Source: a virus
DNA length: 64,000 bases
Virus record (IMG/VR): IMGVR_UViG_3300033145_003233
Coordinates: 372,001-436,000 of that record
Reading direction: 5' to 3' (one strand)
Shown: positions 24,189 to 33,019 of the stretch, in pieces
How positions within the stretch are numbered: position 1 is the stretch's first letter
How the letters are laid out: each line of letters begins with the position of its first letter
Made by a program: the position numbers and the translations under genes
The notes under the pieces: generated by a model
Told to the model about the DNA's origin: nothing
The model's database searches: none
The model's input: only the letters and a program-made list of their open reading frames with translations

Positions 24189-25007
24189 ATTTTGATCTAT
24201 TTTTATGATGTTTCTCCAATGCCTCATCCCAGGTTATAGAATTAATATCAAGAACCCCTCCAGGACTATATTTTGTCCCTCTATGAATATTGGGAACTAA
24301 AAACTTCCCACAATAACAACATATTTTTTCCAGCTTGCTCCCGATATCCGCCTCAAACATATCCTTAATATGCTTCTCCCCTATACCCACTTCAAATATT
24401 TTATCTATAAAAGCCGCCACTGGACAAGGGTAGTACATCCCATCAACGAACATCCTTCCCCCACATTTTTGCATCCTTTATTGAATTCTCCATATTCGTT
24501 AAAACATTTTAAATCTACCGGAGCCACCCTAAAAAGAGAAAACTGAGACACTTTATAATCCATCCCTCGACCAGTCGAGTCATCTATACCCACCCAGGAA
24601 GGAAGTTTAGCAATTATTTCCAGAACTTCTTCTCCCCATCCGTTAGTTCTAAGCAAAATTCGATCATCATTAAAATCTTTATACTTTTTCAATATATCAA
24701 TAACATCAAAAAAAAGGGGATGAAGAGTTGGCTCTCCACCAGTAATAGATACTCTTCTCATTCTAACATTTAAATCTATTAAGTCTTTTACAAATTTTTC
24801 CACATTCTCTAATGAAACATATTTATTCGATTCAACAATATCGCAACCCACATTGCACTGAACACATTTTAAATTACAATAATCAGTTAATTGAATTTCT
24901 ATTTGATCTTTACGCATTTTATAAGCTATAATATTTCTATTATTAACATAAAAAGTATCAAGAATCTTTATTATAAAATTAGTATCTTCTTTTTTTATTT
25001 TATACAT
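24175..25007 (-). pseudogene. Radical SAM protein, tandem copy 2, frameshifted
   Basis: Frame 1 (25007-24405) gives the N-terminal two-thirds with CNLKCVQC, SITGGEPTLHP and FNKGC. The remainder, including GMYYPCP and ICCYCGKFLVP, is in another frame open from about 24474 to 24175. The two paralogues are continuous through this point, so one gene has been split near 24455-24475, where runs of five A and five G occur. Genuine decay, programmed slippage or sequencing error are all possible. All cluster cysteines survive in the combined product. Confidence 0.8.
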
Positions 25008-25818
25008 TTTTTTTAGAATATTCTTTTAACGCCCTGTCCCAACTTTCTGATTGTAATTCTAAAGTACTATAAAACAAACCTGGCTCAAAAAAGAAACCAC
25101 AATACTGACATACCTTTTTTAGCTTATTTCTTATATTACTATTTAAAAGATCTGCAAAGCTATCCTCTTCTATCTCTATCTCAAAAATCCGAGCTATAAC
25201 TTCCCCTAGAGAACACGGATAATATTTTCCCCACACAGACATATTTAACCCACATTGTCCTACTACTCTACATCCTTTATCAAACTCTTCATAACCTTTA
25301 AAAGAATCTATATCAACAGGAGCAATTCGAAAAAGTTCAAATCGAGCAAGTTTACCTTCTACCCCTCCCCTCTGCTCCCCTGTAGTATTTAATATCTCCA
25401 TCCATTCAGGAATTTTTTCCATTACTTTTTGAACCTTATTCCCCCATCCATTAGTTTTAATCTCAAATTTACAATCAGAATAAAATTGCCTATATTTACC
25501 TAAAATTTCTATTATTTCCGAAAAAAAGGGATGAAGAGTTGGCTCTCCACCCACCAATACTATATGATTCCATTTATACTCTGATGCTATAGATTCTTTT
25601 ACAAATTTCTCCATATTTTCTAATGAAAGATAATCATTTGTCTGAACTACATCATGACCAGCATTGCAATTACTACACTGCCGATTACAATAATTAGTTA
25701 ATTTGAGTTCTATAGCTTTTTTTCTTATCCCCCATTTTTTTTTATCTTCAAGCTTATAAGTCTCCTTAATCATCCTTAAAACTAAATCTTTTTTATTATT
25801 TAGATCTTCTACACGCAT
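25000..25818 (-). CDS. Radical SAM protein, tandem copy 1
   Basis: 272 residues. CNRQCSNC supplies the cluster and VLVGGEPTLHP the SAM-binding motif. The auxiliary region has FDKGCRVVGQCG, KYYPCS and VCQYCGFFFEPG, aligned with copies 2 and 3. It overlaps the YkgJ-like gene by 23 bases and copy 2 by 8. The three copies share the same length and motif spacing, and diverge most between the GGE motif and the auxiliary cysteines, where substrate contacts are expected. Confidence 0.88.
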   Translation of the reverse strand: MRVEDLNNKKDLVLRMIKETYKLEDKKKWGIRKKAIELKLTNYCNRQCSNCNAGHDVVQTNDYLSLENMEKFVKESIASEYKWNHIVLVGGEPTLHPFFSEIIEILGKYRQFYSDCKFEIKTNGWGNKVQKVMEKIPEWMEILNTTGEQRGGVEGKLARFELFRIAPVDIDSFKGYEEFDKGCRVVGQCGLNMSVWGKYYPCSLGEVIARIFEIEIEEDSFADLLNSNIRNKLKKVCQYCGFFFEPGLFYSTLELQSESWDRALKEYSKKNV

Positions 25819-26551
25819 TTTTTATTATTTGCACCAATTCTTTAATAGTGATTAGCTTATCTTCTTCTCTATCATATAATCTAATTGCTGCTAAAACATT
25901 CAAAACATTTTCAGGCATGTTATATAATAATATATGATCATGGGGTGTTCTATAACTACCCCCCATCTCATCTGTTATCATATTCTCTGGAATACCTATA
26001 AATTTCTCCACATCATTCAATTCTTTCCACCATCTATTCGTTTCAAATATAGTTAATTCAGAATGATCCTTAATAGAAATTAAATTACATTGAGGCCTTA
26101 CAACAGCCCCAATAATACTCTTATATTCTTCCTTTAATTTCTTATACCTTGGAGAAAATTCCTCTTCCGGAGTTATCCCATATATCCTACAATTATACGG
26201 TCTCACCTCATGTACTCCGCAAAGATTTGTTTTATCATTAAAAAAAACACATTGCTTAGAAGGTGTGATATTTACGACATTCTTCATACATCTTTCAAAT
26301 AAATCGCATACATCATCATCATTTGTATTTTTGGACAGATATTCCCAGATAAATAAAAATTCAGAATATAATAATTGAGGAGTTTGGATTTTGCAGCACC
26401 AAGCGCCACAGCCTCCTTCTTTCTCTATATTATCTAAACACCCTTCTGTTTCAGGTATTATATCGTAAATACGATTTAATCTAGAGAAAGCTTTTTTTGT
26501 TTTTCTACAACTAGAAAGACGAATAATCTTATAAAATTCAAATTCTTTCAT
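25796..26551 (-). CDS. YkgJ-family cysteine-cluster protein
   Basis: 251 residues. The clustered cysteines GGCGAWCC, CVFFNDKTNLCGVHEVRPYN and CRIYG match the YkgJ (CxxCxxCC ... C.VY..RP..CR) family of probable metal/Fe-S binding proteins. The remainder is helical with a C-terminal basic stretch. Its overlap with radical SAM copy 1 suggests that it works with those enzymes, perhaps as cluster donor or partner; that is inference. Confidence 0.75.
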   Translation of the reverse strand: MKEFEFYKIIRLSSCRKTKKAFSRLNRIYDIIPETEGCLDNIEKEGGCGAWCCKIQTPQLLYSEFLFIWEYLSKNTNDDDVCDLFERCMKNVVNITPSKQCVFFNDKTNLCGVHEVRPYNCRIYGITPEEEFSPRYKKLKEEYKSIIGAVVRPQCNLISIKDHSELTIFETNRWWKELNDVEKFIGIPENMITDEMGGSYRTPHDHILLYNMPENVLNVLAAIRLYDREEDKLITIKELVQIIKNACRRSK

Positions 26552-26583
26552 AGACCTTCTACTCTAACTAGAAAAGATAGCTA

Positions 26584-27249
26584 TTAAAGATTGTCATAAC
26601 CATCTAATCCGCCAGCTGCTTCGGCCCCCTTAACAGGAATAGGAACATCCTCTATTTCGTCTTCTGCTTCTTCTTCTTTTTCAAAAAATTTCAAAGAAAC
26701 CGTTACTTTTGGAGGATCTTTACTAACAACGCTTTCCACATCTTTTTTGGCCTTACCTAAGAAGTCATCTAGCTTGCCGCTTGATTGCCATGCATCGAGT
26801 AATTTATCCGCTTCTCTTTTTCTAACATTATATTGAACAAATTCCTCAAGGACATCATCTACATCTTCTCCAGCTTTTTTAGCTGCTTTGAGAATTGTAA
26901 TAAATTCTTCCTCATCATCAATTCTCCATCTTCCTTTTTGATTTCTTGAAGAAACCGCACAGGAGCCAGGAAATTTAACACTTTTTTCTTTATTGGACTT
27001 AAGAGTAGAAACAATAACAGATTTAAAAAAGTCTATTTTATTTTCCAAGACTTTTATTTCATCATTAATGTCCTGAGATCTCTTCTTTTTATAGTCCTTG
27101 TTAAAATTCACTTTTTTAGTTAATTCCTGAATAGTCAACGCGGCATCTTCTATTAGATACAAATCATCAAGGGGCTTAATTTCTCCTGCTGCGTACATAT
27201 CATGTAGTTCTTTACGTCTAAAAACATTTTCGTACTCTAATTCTGGCAT
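26584..27249 (-). CDS. Coiled-coil protein, possibly Gam-like
   Basis: 221 residues. A long helical segment (KDYKKKRSQDINDEIKVLEN through STLKSN) is followed by KFPGSCAVSSRNQKGRWRID, the order seen in Mu Gam-like host-nuclease inhibitors, which bind DNA ends. The C-terminus is acidic and ends GGLDGYDNL. Position at the head of a recombination run (nuclease, primase, RecA, SSB) fits a DNA-end role. Similarity is weak. Confidence 0.45.
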   Translation of the reverse strand: MPELEYENVFRRKELHDMYAAGEIKPLDDLYLIEDAALTIQELTKKVNFNKDYKKKRSQDINDEIKVLENKIDFFKSVIVSTLKSNKEKSVKFPGSCAVSSRNQKGRWRIDDEEEFITILKAAKKAGEDVDDVLEEFVQYNVRKREADKLLDAWQSSGKLDDFLGKAKKDVESVVSKDPPKVTVSLKFFEKEEEAEDEIEDVPIPVKGAEAAGGLDGYDNL

Positions 27250-27297
27250 ATTATCACCTCATTAAAAAAAACTTACTTCATAAACACTAATAACTTA

Positions 27298-27618
27298 CTA
27301 CCTAGATGACCCCTCAAGGACAATACCTGTTTTTTCAATCCCTTGAAATTTAACAGTTGTAAAACTAGGATCTAACACAAGAGAGTCCCCCTTCTTCTGA
27401 GCTTCTCCCTTAGCAATAATAAAAGCTTTAATAGCATTATTTAAGGAAGCCGCTCCTACACAACGCAACCTAACAATATCATGTTTATAAAAAACCTGTA
27501 AAACTGCATTAGAAAGTTTCTTGACATACTCCTTATCTTTTTCTTTACTTCCCTTACTCCCACTTACAAGAAGCAAAGCCACATCTATCTCACCATCGCG
27601 TTCCATATCATCTGTCAT
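27298..27618 (-). CDS. SpoVS-like (Alba-fold) protein
   Basis: Starting at the ATG after GGAGAAGG, 106 residues. The pattern YVKKLSNAVLQVFYKHDIVR, RCVGAASLNNAIKAFIIA and the closing GIEKTGIVLEG follow SpoVS, a small Alba-like nucleic-acid-binding protein of sporulating Firmicutes and other bacteria. In phage it most likely acts as a DNA- or RNA-binding factor; sporulation control is possible only if the host sporulates, which is unknown. Confidence 0.75.
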   Translation of the reverse strand: MTDDMERDGEIDVALLLVSGSKGSKEKDKEYVKKLSNAVLQVFYKHDIVRLRCVGAASLNNAIKAFIIAKGEAQKKGDSLVLDPSFTTVKFQGIEKTGIVLEGSSR

Positions 27619-27699
27619 TTTACCTTCTCCTTTATTCAATAAATTTAAATACAATAATATTATCGTATTTTTTGCTAAAAAACTTTATTGAATGGATAT

Positions 27700-28716
27700 T
27701 TACAACAATGACTTATAAAAATCTTTCCTATTCTTCTCTAGGTTAGGATTCTCCCAAACCTTTGATTTCTGACAAAGTTCTTTAAAATCACAATACTTAC
27801 AGGCATATGCTGTTCTAGTAGCGAATTTAGGAGGAGGCAGTTTTGTATTATTCCCCTCTGACATGGCCATCATAGTCTTTGCTTGATATTTAACAACTTC
27901 CCACCACTTATCATTTCTAGGCACTTGATACCACATCATCTTGGAATTATCTTTATTCTCATACATTATCATCCCGTAATCGCAATCAAGTATATGGACA
28001 TATATTGTTAGCTGTACAAGATAATCTTTATGTGGACCTTTTTTCATCAACTGGTTGTCCCATGCTTTACTTCCTATAGTTTTCATATCTCCTACAACCT
28101 TGGCCCCTTTTACTGGTAAAAAATCTTTATTATATGTTATCCTTGTTCCTTCAAATCTTTCTTCTTTCAGAAGATCACAATTTAGAATAATATCTGAATG
28201 ACCTTGAATATTAAACTTAGGAGCAGACACCTTTGCTTCTACATATTCAAAATCTGAACAACCACAAACACATTTTTTAGGTTTGAGAACCGGAGCATCT
28301 TCTCCATATATTCGACCTCCCTTAGTCTTGTACAATGTATTTAGGGAATCGATATCTGAAGCAAAAACATTGCCTTCATCGGTAAACATATAACAAAGTA
28401 TATTTTTACATTTCCAACCACCTAATAAGATATTTCCTATGCCATCAAAATATTCAACCCAGCGACGATGCATATTATGTCCTTTATCGAACAATCTATG
28501 TTTAGTACTATCTGGATCTGAATAAGTTACATCTATCAATCCCTTCCATGCATAATGTTTGTACTGTTGCATCCTAAGGCATTTGCCCCATTCAGAAGGA
28601 TGATAATGGTCATAACTTCTTTCGGATCTTTTATCATTGGTTTTCCATCTAACATAAGTGTCCACAAGATTCATTAAAGAAGTAATCTCTTGTGGAGTAT
28701 AAGAATGATCTGTCAT
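27700..28716 (-). CDS. PD-(D/E)XK exonuclease, RecB/Cas4-like
   Basis: Nuclease motifs in order: CLRMQQYKHYAW with an early Cys, GHNMHR, GHSDIIL (motif II Asp) and VVGDMKTIGSKAW (motif III D-x-K). A C-terminal YACKYCDFKELC supplies the three cysteines that join the early one in a 4Fe-4S site, as in Cas4/AddB. The ATG at 28716 follows GAGGGAAGAA. Located between primase TOPRIM and SpoVS-like genes; probable recombination exonuclease. Confidence 0.85.
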   Translation of the reverse strand: MTDHSYTPQEITSLMNLVDTYVRWKTNDKRSERSYDHYHPSEWGKCLRMQQYKHYAWKGLIDVTYSDPDSTKHRLFDKGHNMHRRWVEYFDGIGNILLGGWKCKNILCYMFTDEGNVFASDIDSLNTLYKTKGGRIYGEDAPVLKPKKCVCGCSDFEYVEAKVSAPKFNIQGHSDIILNCDLLKEERFEGTRITYNKDFLPVKGAKVVGDMKTIGSKAWDNQLMKKGPHKDYLVQLTIYVHILDCDYGMIMYENKDNSKMMWYQVPRNDKWWEVVKYQAKTMMAMSEGNNTKLPPPKFATRTAYACKYCDFKELCQKSKVWENPNLEKNRKDFYKSLL

Positions 28717-28729
28717 AATATTTCTTCCC

Positions 28730-29437
28730 TCAAATAATAAATTCTCCATCCTCCCTAGCGGTAATTAATTTTTTTCTCACTCCCTCTCGCCCTTCTTCTT
28801 TAATATAATCATCTGGGTCATAACCCTCTGGCAAAAATACCGGAAAGAAATTCAAACCATAAGTATTCAAACTATATTTTTCATACATCTTCATGGCTCT
28901 TTCTATAGCGGCTCTTCCTGCCGTGTCCCCATCAAAAAATAAATAAAAATCAGTGCAATATTTGGATAGTAAAGAAATTTGAAAAAGAGTGAAAGCGCTA
29001 CCGCAGCATCCCACTGTCATCGTAAAACCATTAGTGTGAAAAGCAGCAACATCAAATTCTCCCTCAACCACTATAACTTTATTTATTTTGTAAATAGTTT
29101 TTTTGGCATAATACAGACCATATAAATAAGATCCCTTGTCAAAAGTTTCATGCCAAAACCTATTTCTAACATTTTCATTTAGATGACGAGTTGATAGGAC
29201 TATTAGTTCCCCGTAAGCATCATAGATAGGAGTTATAATTCTACCTTGTACTTCATGGTGAAATTCCATGGGGCAATAGCCCATATCAAATCGCTCTATT
29301 ATGTCACTAGAAAATTTCCTAGTATCTCGAAGATATTCAAGAGCCTGTTTTCCTTCTGGCTTTTTTAGGGTTATCTTCCCCGCCTGAACTATCTTCTTTC
29401 TCTCCATCTCCGGAAAGCTGTCCCTTAGATTTCCCAC
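28730..29437 (-). CDS. dnaG: DnaG-type primase, TOPRIM half
   Basis: DnaG catalytic core without its zinc finger: ALEYLRDTRKFSSDIIERF and GYCP of the N-terminal subdomain, GRIITPIYDAYGELI, then TOPRIM motifs VVEGEFDVAAF, FFDGDTAGRAA. Metal-binding Glu and DxD are intact. The CHC2 zinc-finger half is a separate gene at 42252-42884, 13 kb away. The first ATG is inside recA; starts at 29437 or 29407 are both plausible because the frame overlaps recA by up to 100 bases. Product about 235 residues. Confidence 0.88.
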   Translation of the reverse strand: MGNLRDSFPEMERKKIVQAGKITLKKPEGKQALEYLRDTRKFSSDIIERFDMGYCPMEFHHEVQGRIITPIYDAYGELIVLSTRHLNENVRNRFWHETFDKGSYLYGLYYAKKTIYKINKVIVVEGEFDVAAFHTNGFTMTVGCCGSAFTLFQISLLSKYCTDFYLFFDGDTAGRAAIERAMKMYEKYSLNTYGLNFFPVFLPEGYDPDDYIKEEGREGVRKKLITAREDGEFII

Positions 29438-30593
29438 TTACTTCTCCACTTTTCAAGGGTCTATAAAGACTAATCTCAGGAGGAAGGATAACACCCTTTT
29501 CCGAAGCCATTTCCTTAATATCATTAATAAATTCATCAATTAATGAATTATCAACAATATGCTTAATAAAATTCTTTTTTCCTTCAATCCTTAATTCTTT
29601 CCACTTAAATACCTCATGCCGAACCGATACGAGCTTAACCTGTCTCCCAGTATCAAAAGCTATATCCTCTATTTCAGGGAAATAAGGCTCATAATAAATA
29701 GGAATATCTAATGTCTCAGTAAATGGTTTAGCAAATCTATTCTTAACCAACCTAACACCCGCATGCCTACCTATTAACATATCCTCTCCAGTTTCTGGAT
29801 CGGGAATATTAATATTTGCATCTTTACCACTCTTCTTAGAAATCTTTAAACTGAGAGAAGCATTATGTTTTAAAGAATGACCACCAGGACTAGTCTCTGG
29901 ATTGCCATACCTCTGTCCTATTTTTTCCCTCAATTGATTAATAAAAACAAGAAGAGTACCATTCTTTTCGGCATATGAAACTAATTTTCCCAACGCCTTC
30001 GTCAACAATCTTGGAAGCAAACCCATAAATTCTTGTTCTGTATTTGCCTCAAATAATGCCTTTGGAACCAAGTTTGCAACAGAATCCAATACTATTACTT
30101 TTATATCGGTTTCTGCCCAACCCCCATCTTTCTTCTTCCCCATCATACTCATCATAATATCAAACGCATCTTCTGCATGAATGGGCTTCTCTGGGTCATC
30201 ATAATTAATGAAATCGACAATGGCCAATTTATCTCTATCGCAACCATTAATAGTAGCAAGATCTTTATTAAGAGAATGTTCAGCATCAATCCACCCAACC
30301 TTATATCCCATTTTCTGGGCATATCCTGCAATCCTATATGCTATGGACGATTTGCCGCCACCCTCTTCTCCAAAAATTTCAATTAACTTGCCAAGAGGAA
30401 TGCCAAGAGTTTTACCTGGGTCATAGCCATCTACCTGACTTAAATCAACTTTACTAGGATCTCTCCCATATTGAATAATAAAATCCAATCTAAAATGCCC
30501 CGTAGGAATATTGCAAGGAGGTTTTGACCTTACCCCAATCCGACAAAGACCCTCTAACCCTGGAGGGAGACCATCTTTTTTCTTTTTAGACAT
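29337..30593 (-). CDS. recA: RecA-family recombinase
   Basis: 418 residues. Walker A GEEGGGKSS (75-83), DAEHSLNKDLA, Walker B VIVLDSVANLVPK, the L2/DNA-binding region FINQLREKIGQRYGNPETSP and GGHSLKHNASLSLKI. Larger than bacterial RecA (about 350), with a hydrophilic Ser/Gly/acidic C-terminal tail (DGEKEDSSGGEDNP) and a GHFRLDFIIQYG lead before the core. Strand exchange on SSB-coated DNA, adjacent to the SSB-like gene, is the expected role. Confidence 0.95.
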   Translation of the reverse strand: MSKKKKDGLPPGLEGLCRIGVRSKPPCNIPTGHFRLDFIIQYGRDPSKVDLSQVDGYDPGKTLGIPLGKLIEIFGEEGGGKSSIAYRIAGYAQKMGYKVGWIDAEHSLNKDLATINGCDRDKLAIVDFINYDDPEKPIHAEDAFDIMMSMMGKKKDGGWAETDIKVIVLDSVANLVPKALFEANTEQEFMGLLPRLLTKALGKLVSYAEKNGTLLVFINQLREKIGQRYGNPETSPGGHSLKHNASLSLKISKKSGKDANINIPDPETGEDMLIGRHAGVRLVKNRFAKPFTETLDIPIYYEPYFPEIEDIAFDTGRQVKLVSVRHEVFKWKELRIEGKKNFIKHIVDNSLIDEFINDIKEMASEKGVILPPEISLYRPLKSGEVSGKSKGQLSGDGEKEDSSGGEDNPKKARRKTGS

Positions 30594-30608
30594 AGATTCC
30601 TCCCTCTC

Positions 30609-31319
30609 TTACCAGTTATTGGCGAAATCATCCTTGCCGGAACTTTTAGAATCAACAGGAGCAGAAGCGGGAGTAGAAGCGGGAGCAGAAGCAGCAGTAG
30701 CGGCTACTGGCTCACTTGGTGTGCTGCTTTCCTTCTTTTGCCATTCTCCAAACAACTTTTCTTCTATTTGCTCTGGAGCATCCGTCTTGTATAATTTCTT
30801 CAGCTTGTCCTTATCCCCATCCAGAGATTCTTTAATAGCTTCTCTTTCCTCTTCGGTTAAAGGAGTATTTGCACAAAACACAACGTCATATTTAGTATTT
30901 AACCCCTTACCACTTACCGTAACGCTCCAATCGCTACCATCCTTACCACTTCCAGGATTTTTGCCCGTTATCTCTAAACTTTTTCCGATTGGGCGAAAAA
31001 CTGTCTGAGGAGCCTCTAAAATCTTAACTTTGCCGTCTGAACGATCAATAACATACGCAGCAAACCTCAAAGAAGGCTTTTTCAACTCAGAATGACGGTC
31101 CCTGACTGGACAAGTATCAGGAGAACCACAAATAGCAGTTCTCAATCTACCATCATGCTTATGAAAATACTTAAAAAATTTCACTGGAGAAAAGATTGGT
31201 CGGATACGATAGCTTTTTCCGCTTTCAAATCTGAGGTAATCATTTTTCTCCCCATCCCCACCACTACTAGTTGTTGGGATAGAATCCCATTGAACAAATT
31301 CCGTCATTTTTTCTGTCAT
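30609..31319 (-). CDS. Single-stranded DNA-binding protein, gp32-like
   Basis: 236 residues. N-terminal OB-like domain with SYRIRPIFSPVKFFKYFHKH, a CGSPDTCPVRDRH Cys/His zinc pattern, RFAAYVIDR and the DWSVTVSGKGLNTKYDV strand pair. A low-complexity Ser/Pro/Ala linker follows and the acidic-aromatic tip GKDDFANNW closes the protein, as in SSB C-terminal interaction peptides. Between recA and a TTGAAAAGTGA promoter (31362-31390). Confidence 0.75.
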   Translation of the reverse strand: MTEKMTEFVQWDSIPTTSSGGDGEKNDYLRFESGKSYRIRPIFSPVKFFKYFHKHDGRLRTAICGSPDTCPVRDRHSELKKPSLRFAAYVIDRSDGKVKILEAPQTVFRPIGKSLEITGKNPGSGKDGSDWSVTVSGKGLNTKYDVVFCANTPLTEEEREAIKESLDGDKDKLKKLYKTDAPEQIEEKLFGEWQKKESSTPSEPVAATAASAPASTPASAPVDSKSSGKDDFANNW

Positions 31320-31361
31320 TTTTCTATTCTCCTGTTTACTAATATTAACTTTACTTGCTAC

Positions 31362-31390
31362 TTTATAACTTATTCACAATCACTTTTCAA
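31362..31390 (-). promoter_or_regulatory. Promoter, TTGAAAAGTGA class
   Basis: Minus-strand TTGAAA (31390-31385), extension AGTGATTGTGA, 17-base spacer, TATAAA (31367-31362), upstream of the SSB-like and recA genes. Confidence 0.7.
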
Positions 31391-31409
31391 AGCATTTTTT
31401 TAAAAATTT

Positions 31410-32516
31410 TTAAATTTCGCCCCAACCAATTTCCCCGGTCTTAAGATGTTTAGGGGCCGAAGACGCCTCGGAAGGCAAATCATCGTAATCATCTAAATTA
31501 TCTATAATTTCTTTATCAACTACTTTATCTACTCTATCTACTTTATCTACTCTATCTACTTTATCTACAGAAGAATAAGTTGCACTAGACAATGCCCTCT
31601 TCTTCCTTCTATCTATCCTCTCAGCAGGAGGAAGCTCCATGCATATAGTAATTTTTCTACTAAAAGTATCATAAGCAGAAGCAAAATTTTTCTCAGCAGT
31701 AATAATAGAATTATGCAAACCTTCTAACCTACTTAGATATAACTCAACATCTCCCATATGTTCAAAAACAAGACCATCTTGCCTAAGACTAGGCTTAAGA
31801 TATTGCGCCCTCGCCAAAATTCCCCTCAATTCTTCTGTAAACCTTTTAAATTGATAGAATTGATTATTAACCCGAACCCCTATATACTTAACCCTCTCAC
31901 GATATTGTTGCACCTCTTCCATATATACAATTATTATAGTTGGGTCAAAAACCTCACTCGCCATATCTACCTTACCATCTGCCAACTCGTTTATCCATCT
32001 TGTGTATTCTATCTGACCTCCTGGTAAATGATTAAAAAGCTTTCTCTTATGTCGATAAAAACCATTATACATAGGAGCTGGACTTGTTAAAAACCACTGT
32101 ACCTTATCATCAATGATCATGGGTTTTTCTTCCTGCACTTCATTATCAAGAGCATCCGTACTCTCCACAACATTTTTAACAACAGCAACTGGAGGTATAA
32201 AATTATCCAACACATCTTCTTGCTCTTCTTGCTCTGTCTCCATTTCTATTTCTATTTCTACTCCATCATCTATTTCCACTACATTCTTTTCATCATCACC
32301 GATAGAGCAAACATCCTTAACAATATCATGAGGATTCTCTTCATCTCCTGAAATTTGACTTATATCTTCTCTAATATCTTCTGTAAGTTTCTGAAAAGAC
32401 TCTTTAGGAACAGCACCATGCCCATCATCTTCTACCTGAGAACCACTATCCTTACCTGATGGCAAGTCAAATATATCTTCAAAATATTCTATATCTATTT
32501 CTTTTTCTTTGGCCAT
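31410..32516 (-). CDS. Hypothetical acidic protein in replication cluster
   Basis: 368 residues. The first 130 are highly acidic and disordered (for example EIEIEMETEQEEQEDV). The central 170 residues form a folded domain starting VQWFLTSPAPMYNGFYRHK with many aromatics. A VDKVDR hexapeptide repeat follows (DNA repeat 31521-31568), then an acidic end GEIGWGEI. No family recognised. Placement between dnaE C-half genes and SSB suggests a replication accessory. Confidence 0.55.
   Translation of the reverse strand: MAKEKEIDIEYFEDIFDLPSGKDSGSQVEDDGHGAVPKESFQKLTEDIREDISQISGDEENPHDIVKDVCSIGDDEKNVVEIDDGVEIEIEMETEQEEQEDVLDNFIPPVAVVKNVVESTDALDNEVQEEKPMIIDDKVQWFLTSPAPMYNGFYRHKRKLFNHLPGGQIEYTRWINELADGKVDMASEVFDPTIIIVYMEEVQQYRERVKYIGVRVNNQFYQFKRFTEELRGILARAQYLKPSLRQDGLVFEHMGDVELYLSRLEGLHNSIITAEKNFASAYDTFSRKITICMELPPAERIDRRKKRALSSATYSSVDKVDRVDKVDRVDKVVDKEIIDNLDDYDDLPSEASSAPKHLKTGEIGWGEI
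31521..31568. repeat. 18-bp tandem repeat, about 2.7 copies
   Basis: Unit TACTTTATCTACTCTATC repeated exactly, encoding VDKVDR in the 31410 gene. Pure repeats of this kind expand and contract by slippage. Confidence 0.85.
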
Positions 32517-32528
32517 AATCCTCGCTCA

Positions 32529-32807
32529 TTAATCAAACATATCAATTTCATCTTTAGGCGTTTTACTGGTTTTTTTTACCTTAACGCTACCTATACATCT
32601 ATCGACCTTAAGGGTTGTAACCACCTCATTATATGTCTTTGTAAAATCTTCTATCAGAATATCTGTAATTTTATTAGTTTTTTCTTCCCTTTCTCCTGGA
32701 TTCTCCCATTCAATTTCTTCCTCTGCCTCCACTGTAATCGTAACTTGCTCAAATTGTTTCGTTTGTATTCCTCTTACTATACTCTTTTTAATTTTAGACT
32801 TACCCAT
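32529..32807 (-). CDS. Small hypothetical protein with acidic aromatic tip
   Basis: 92 residues: basic N-terminus MGKSKIKKSIVRG, strands QVTITVEAEEEIEW, and a terminal KDEIDMFD that resembles SSB-type peptide tips. No family recognised. In the same minus-strand run as the SSB-like and DnaE genes. Confidence 0.5.
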   Translation of the reverse strand: MGKSKIKKSIVRGIQTKQFEQVTITVEAEEEIEWENPGEREEKTNKITDILIEDFTKTYNEVVTTLKVDRCIGSVKVKKTSKTPKDEIDMFD

Positions 32808-32818
32808 ATTATTTTCCC

Positions 32819-32980
32819 CTATTTAATTTGAACATTTATAAATTCAGCTTTTACATCAAAAACCATATTACATTCCCTACATTCGTGAACCTCAACAAAC
32901 TGACCATACTCGATACAACCAGAATTACCGATAAGCTCCAGCTCTCCACTCTCACACTGAGGACACTTTATCTTATTCAT
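32819..32980 (-). CDS. Small zinc-ribbon protein
   Basis: 53 residues from the ATG after GGGGAA: NKIKCPQCESGELELIG and VHECRECNMVF give two CxxC knuckles. Ends in VNVQIK-type strand. Function unknown; possible RNA-polymerase or DNA binding. A longer frame to 33019 would run through the promoter at 32991-33019. Confidence 0.6.
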   Translation of the reverse strand: MNKIKCPQCESGELELIGNSGCIEYGQFVEVHECRECNMVFDVKAEFINVQIK

Positions 32981-32990
32981 AGGTTCCCCA

Positions 32991-33019
32991 TATATAATAT
33001 AATGGCTATCACTTTTCAA
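32991..33019 (-). promoter_or_regulatory. Promoter, TTGAAAAGTGA class
   Basis: Minus-strand TTGAAA (33019-33014), AGTGATAG, 17-base spacer, TATATA (32996-32991), within the last codons of the DnaE C-half gene and ahead of the zinc-ribbon gene. Confidence 0.6.
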
